Shown in pieces: positions 59,745 through 64,000 of a stretch of DNA of 64,000 bases. The stretch lies in NCBI GenBank assembly GCA_022828595.1, contig JAKGHH010000002.1:64576383-64640382 (forward strand), in the 5' to 3' direction. Both the position numbers and the translations under genes were made by a program. The stretch is from Nelumbo lutea (taxonomy: Eukaryota > Streptophyta > Magnoliopsida > Proteales > Nelumbonaceae). Each line of letters opens with the position of its first letter. Positions within the stretch are counted from its first letter, which is position 1. The notes under the pieces were generated by a model. It worked only from the letters and a program-made list of their open reading frames with translations. It did not search any database and was not told the DNA's origin.

Positions 59745-62625
59745 TCAGATCATCGTTCCTAGAGTATTAGGAATTGGAATGGTGTTAAGGCTGGCTAGAA
59801 AACTTTTATGGGGTTCAGAGAATCTTTGGAACGACACAGATTTGGCTAAAGGGTATAATTGGCATTTGGTACATTCTCTGGTTCCGTTCTCAGGGCAATA
59901 GGTAGGTCATACTCATACTCAGACTGTAAAGGTACAGGTTCAGGTTCTGAACATCCCTCAGTTCTAGGATTAGGAGTTGAATCTTGGACTTGCACAAGTT
60001 GAGGATCTGGATTTCTTCTCCTAGAGTAAACCTGCATATATCTCACATCATCATGCACATCATTGGTGGGGTTAACAATGTCTGGATTTGGTTCAATGGT
60101 TGGGTTGTTTGACTCTTGTTGAGGCTCGGAAATGTGGGGCTCAGAGGAATGTGATTCTTGACGGTTGGATGACTGTGAGGAGGGTAATACATCTAGGGAG
60201 AGTAGATCTGAGGCCTTATCTTCCATTAATGAGAGCTCCCCGTGAAGATAAGGTTGAGTGAAAAAGGATTGTCTCTCCTCAAACGTGACATCGATGAAGG
60301 TGTAGAATTTTCTGGTGGTTGGATAATAACATTTATAACCTTTCTGAGTTGGGGAATATCCCAAGAAGACACACCTGATTGCTCGTGGATCTAATTTTCC
60401 CTTATTATGGACATAAACAAAGGTAGTGCAACCAAAAGTTCTTGGTGTGAGATTATTTGAGGTTCGAATATCAGGGTAGAATTGAGAGAGGACTTGTATT
60501 GGGTTGTCAAGAACTTTAGATGGTAGTCTATTTATGGTGTATGTAGCGGTAAGGACAGCTTCCCCCCAATATTGTTTTGGAACCCAGTTTTGAAAGAGAA
60601 AGGCTCGGATGGTTTGCAATAGATGGCCATTTTTCCTCTCAGCTACCCCATTCTGTTGGGGAGTGTTAACACAAGATGATTCATGCACAATGCCTTCTTT
60701 CTGGAAAAATGGGGACAAATTCTGATTAAAATAATCTATAGCATTATCAGATCGAAACCTTTTAATTTTCACACCAAACTGAGTTTGGACCATGTTATGA
60801 AAGTTGGGAAGAATGGTGCCCACATCAGATTTAGACTTAAGAAGAAAAATCCATGTGACCCTAGTGCAATCGTCAATAAAGGTGACGAACCATCTAGAAC
60901 CAGTAATGTTGGGAATTCGAGAAGGGCCCCATATATCCGAATGAGTCAAATAAAAAGGGATTGAAGATCTTTTATAGCTGATTGGGAAAAAAACCCTTTT
61001 GTATTTAGCAAATTCACAAACTTCACAATGAAAGGTTTCAACATCAATCCCTTTAAACAAGGAAGGAAACATTGTTTTTAAAACAGAAAATGAAGGATGA
61101 CCAAAACGAAAGTGATGACGCCAAATTAAATCTTTATTGGAGGTAGATAAGAATGAATTGTGTGTGACATGCATAACAGTGTGAGATGGTTTGTTGATCG
61201 CTTCAAGGTAGTAGAGTCCATCCCTTTCCTTAGCAAGTCCAATCTTCTTTCCCGAAACCTGGTCCTAAAATACACAGTAAGAAGGAAAGAACACAACATT
61301 GCAGTTCACATCCAGGGTGAGTTTATGTATAGAGATAAGGCTAGTGGATAACTTAGGAACAATGAAGCACATTTTTAAGTAATAGGGATGGAGTAATCCG
61401 AATATCCCCATTTCCTGCCACTGCGGTGAAAGAACCATCAGCAACAGAAATTTTCCTACTACTAGGACAGGGTGTATAGGTGAGAAAATGTAGTGAAGAG
61501 GGTGTCATGTGGAATCCATGGAAAAACACTAGCCGAGACATGTAATCTTAGAGATAAAGACTCACTTGAGAGAGAAAGAGAGGTAGAACCACTTCCTGGT
61601 TTCAAGGATCCCAGGAAACCCCTTAGTCTTTCAATTTCTTCATCATTAAATGGCCCCTGACTTGAGTGTTCTTGTTGTGGGATTGTGGAGACATTATGGG
61701 CCTGTTGAACTGATTTCGAAACTCCTCGATTGCCCCATTCCTTGCTGGATGTGGGAGGTTGCTCATGAAGTTTCCAGCAGCGATCTTTTGTGTGTCTAGG
61801 CTTCTTGCGATAGGTGCACTAGAGGTTATCGTTAGAGTCACAGGTGGTTGTGTCACGAGTCAAGTTGTGATTGTTCTCACCCTTTGAACCACGATAATTT
61901 CCTTCCCTTGCCACCATAGCAAAACCTTCGGGATCTTTTGGCTCAAGCATGATTCCACGACGGCTTTCCTTAGCTTTGACAAGGGCTATAACTTCATTCA
62001 ATGGAGACACTTCTTCTTTGCCGAGAATTTGTATTCGAACCTGATCAAATTCAGCATTCAGTCCGACCAAAAAAGCATACACCCTATCTCTTTCAATAAA
62101 ATTCTTCAAGATCACAGCGTTATCGGGGCACTTTGTCTCAAGAACCCGATAATGATCAAGCTCATGCCACAAATTTTGCAGCAGATTTGCATACTCTGTA
62201 ACGCTTCTGCTCCCTTGTTTGGCTGCCACTGTCTTCACTTTGACCTCATAAACACGAGCAGCGTCATGGGCTTTGGAATAGGTTTGTCGGACAGTGTCCC
62301 AAATAGCCCTTGCAGAGGGAAGAAACATACAAGTATTGCTAATCTCGGGTGTCATTGAACTCCACAACCATGACATAATCATGGAGTCCTCTTCGTCCCA
62401 AGCATCAAAATTTGGCTCACCCAATTTTGGCCCTGTTCCAAGAAGGTGGCTAATTTTTCCTTTTCCCTTCAAATAGGTATGCACTAGTTGTGACCACTTC
62501 AAATAGTTCTGGCCATTCAGTCTATATGTTGCCTGAATATTCTACAAATCACTGGTATGAGGATGAGAATTCGTTGCTCCTTCATTGGTTTGGATGGGAG
62601 CACTTGTTGCAGTCACGTCGGACAT
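59745..62625 (-). pseudogene. Gag, protease remnant and integrase of copia C, 3'-truncated
   Basis: ATG at 62625 (MSDVTATSAP), a TAG near 62541, then a long open Gag (62502-61819; LNEVIALVKAKESRRGIML). A TAG precedes the zinc knuckle, which reads C-T-Y-R...H...C, its second Cys replaced by Arg. In the protease region the D-S-G active site is absent, though the following HMTPSS and VADGS...ITPSLLLKNVLH are kept. Integrase (61174-59846, 442 codons) is open, with H-H/C-C (HHFRFGHPS, CEVCEF), Asp in HSDIWG and RSDNA, and Glu in QQNGVAERKN. Past DLPIALR a frameshift leads to about 20 more recognisable codons, ending near 59745. Reverse transcriptase, RNase H and the 3' LTR are missing. Confidence 0.85.
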
Positions 62626-62779
62626 TGTCAATGGAGGAAGAGAAACACTACTGATTACAGATCAGCACTAAAGGCTAGAAAAACACGAAAAAAAAAATGG
62701 CAATGAAGGCCAGAAAAGCAGGGGAAAGATTTGGCAATGAAGGCCGGAGAAAAAAATCTCAAGGTTGGCAAACCTAGAA

Positions 62780-62790
62780 CTCTGATACCA
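62780..62790 (-). other. Primer-binding site of copia C
   Basis: TGGTATCAGAG on the minus strand directly after the LTR, matching the initiator-tRNA-Met complement. Confidence 0.8.
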
Positions 62791-62977
62791 TGTTTTGAAA
62801 TGGTAAAAATCTGATCTTATCATTCCATTGTCAATCGGCATATTTATACAGTAAGCTGCTGCAATAAATAGAAAACATCTTCCTAAATCAATCCCTATAA
62901 TTAAGGGACTAACTATTTTAATCCACATATTTAAGGGATTATACTCTTCCACAATCCTAGGAATACATATTCACACA
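62791..62977 (-). repeat. 5' LTR of copia C (upstream limit uncertain)
   Basis: On the minus strand the LTR ends TTTCAAAACA at 62791, directly before the primer-binding site. Its start is either TGTGGAAGAG (62953; 163 bp) or TGTGTGAATATG (62977; 187 bp). A TATA box, TGTATAAATATGC, lies near 62838-62850. Without the 3' LTR the choice cannot be settled. Confidence 0.65.
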
Positions 62978-62999
62978 TTCCTATAGTAGAAGATCAAGA

Positions 63000-63364
63000 C
63001 TGCAATCAGTCTTGAACCCTAATAGATTTTAGGTTAAGAAAAGCAGAAGAAAAGTGAGAGGAAGGAGAAGGAAGAGAAGAGAAACAGGAGAATACAAGGG
63101 TTTGAAAGGAGGGACAGATTCTAACACATCTGCCGCCGCCACTCTCTTAGTATTTATAGTTATGTTCAGTACATAGAGAAAAGGGCAGATCTACCCTTAG
63201 TACTTACATGACAAATAAAGTAAATAAAAACTGAAATAAATAACAACTGAAATAACAAACTGACCCTAACTGACACTACTATGACTGAAACAAATAATTA
63301 CACATGCTGTCCTACAAACACAGTGGGGACCACTGCTGTGGGGCCCACATCAGTGTTCTCTACA
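63000..63364 (-). repeat. 3' LTR of copia D (far end tentative)
   Basis: On the minus strand the LTR starts TGTAGAGAACACTG at 63364, directly after the purine tract and stop codon of the coding region (TTGAGGGGTAG). A TATA-like CTATAAATAC lies near 63152-63161. The far end is tentatively TTGCA at 63000; other ends up to about 62978 are possible. Confidence 0.55.
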
Positions 63365-64000
63365 CTACCCCTCAAGTTGGGAGTAGATATTTATCATCCC
63401 CAACTTGGATAGGTCTGCCTCTTACTTCTTCCTTGGTACAGCCTTGGTGAGGATATCCGAGCTGCATATTAGATATGATATACGGGAGGCACACTTCTTG
63501 TGATGTGACCCTCTCTCGCACAAAATGTCGATCAACTTTGATATGTTTAGTTCTTTCATGCTGCACTGAGTTGTGGGCTATATTAATAGTTGCCTGATTA
63601 TCACAATACAACATCAAGGGCTTTTCACAGTCAATACCCAACTCTTCAAATAGTGATCTCAGCCATAAGACTTCAGCCACTCCGTTTGCCATTGACCTGT
63701 ATTCTGCTTCAGCACTAGAGCGGGAAACAACACTCTGCTTCTTACTCCTCCAAGAGACATGGTTACCTCCCACAAGGGCACAATATCCAGAGGTAGACCT
63801 TCTATCATCAACACTCCCAGCCCAATCGACATCTATATAGACATCCACCTTCATGTGACTATTGTTCTTGAGCAGTATACCTCTACCCGGGCATCTCTTC
63901 AAGTATGCTAATATTCTCTCTGCCGCAAGGAGATGAGAAGTTCTAGGAGAATGCATGTACTGGCTAACAACACTAATTGCATAACTGATATCTGGCCGAG
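63365..64000 (-). pseudogene. Reverse transcriptase tail and RNase H of copia D (partial, frameshifted)
   Basis: Runs off the right edge. From the edge it reads RPDISYAISVVSQYM, then RNase H with VDWAGSVDDRRSTSGYC, SSAEAEYRSM, LYCDNQATINIA and HERTKHIKVDRHFV. Just after SNMQL one base is missing, so LADILTKA appears only in the next frame, where a TAA follows and the natural end (INIYSQLEG, stop at 63365-63367) abuts the LTR. This differs from A and B, which end YSPA, so D is another copia lineage. Non-functional at the C-terminus. Confidence 0.85.

Overview
The window is nuclear DNA of a flowering plant, most likely a eudicot: two intron-containing plant genes lie in AT-rich sequence full of plant retrotransposons, MITEs and SINEs. 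I cannot name the species. No bacterial operon, CRISPR array, rRNA or intact tRNA gene was seen.

Layout. (1) About 1-9.3 kb, + strand: the 3' half of a gene of the plant family related to SAGA subunit ADA3/NGG1. Six exons can be read from splice sites and family similarity. One intron is swollen to 5.2 kb by LINE fragments, a 125-bp tandem duplication and an hAT-type MITE with a perfect 8-bp target duplication. (2) About 9.3-26.6 kb: a convergent intergenic stretch with no host gene. It holds a TRIM-like element, a decayed copia relic split by a LINE tail and an hAT-like element, several MITEs (two Tourist-like with TAA duplications), a 1.3-kb inverted-repeat element and a 15-bp minisatellite. 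(3) 26.67-33.57 kb, - strand: a complete TGA9-type bZIP transcription factor gene with 12 coding exons and a predicted protein of 491 aa, intact in every exon. This is the best-supported functional gene. (4) 36.43-42.04 kb: complete but decayed Ty1/copia element A. (5) 42-49.4 kb: gene-free intergenic DNA with MITEs, SINE-like sequences and microsatellites. (6) 50.11-55.53 kb: a younger complete copia element B of the same lineage, with a perfect 5-bp target duplication, inserted in the 5' region of an older element that carries a PF04195-like ORF (56.47-57.2 kb). (7) 58-64 kb: an LTR-like block with a primer-binding site, a 3'-truncated copia C on the - strand, and the 3' end of another copia (D) running off the right edge.

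The two host genes converge and are probably independent: one a chromatin co-activator component, the other a DNA-binding regulator linked in Arabidopsis to anther development. The rest is layered transposon insertion, whose order can be read from nesting, target duplications and LTR divergence. I saw no new multi-gene system. The most informative observations are the insertion layers and the mutation pattern that silenced the copia elements.
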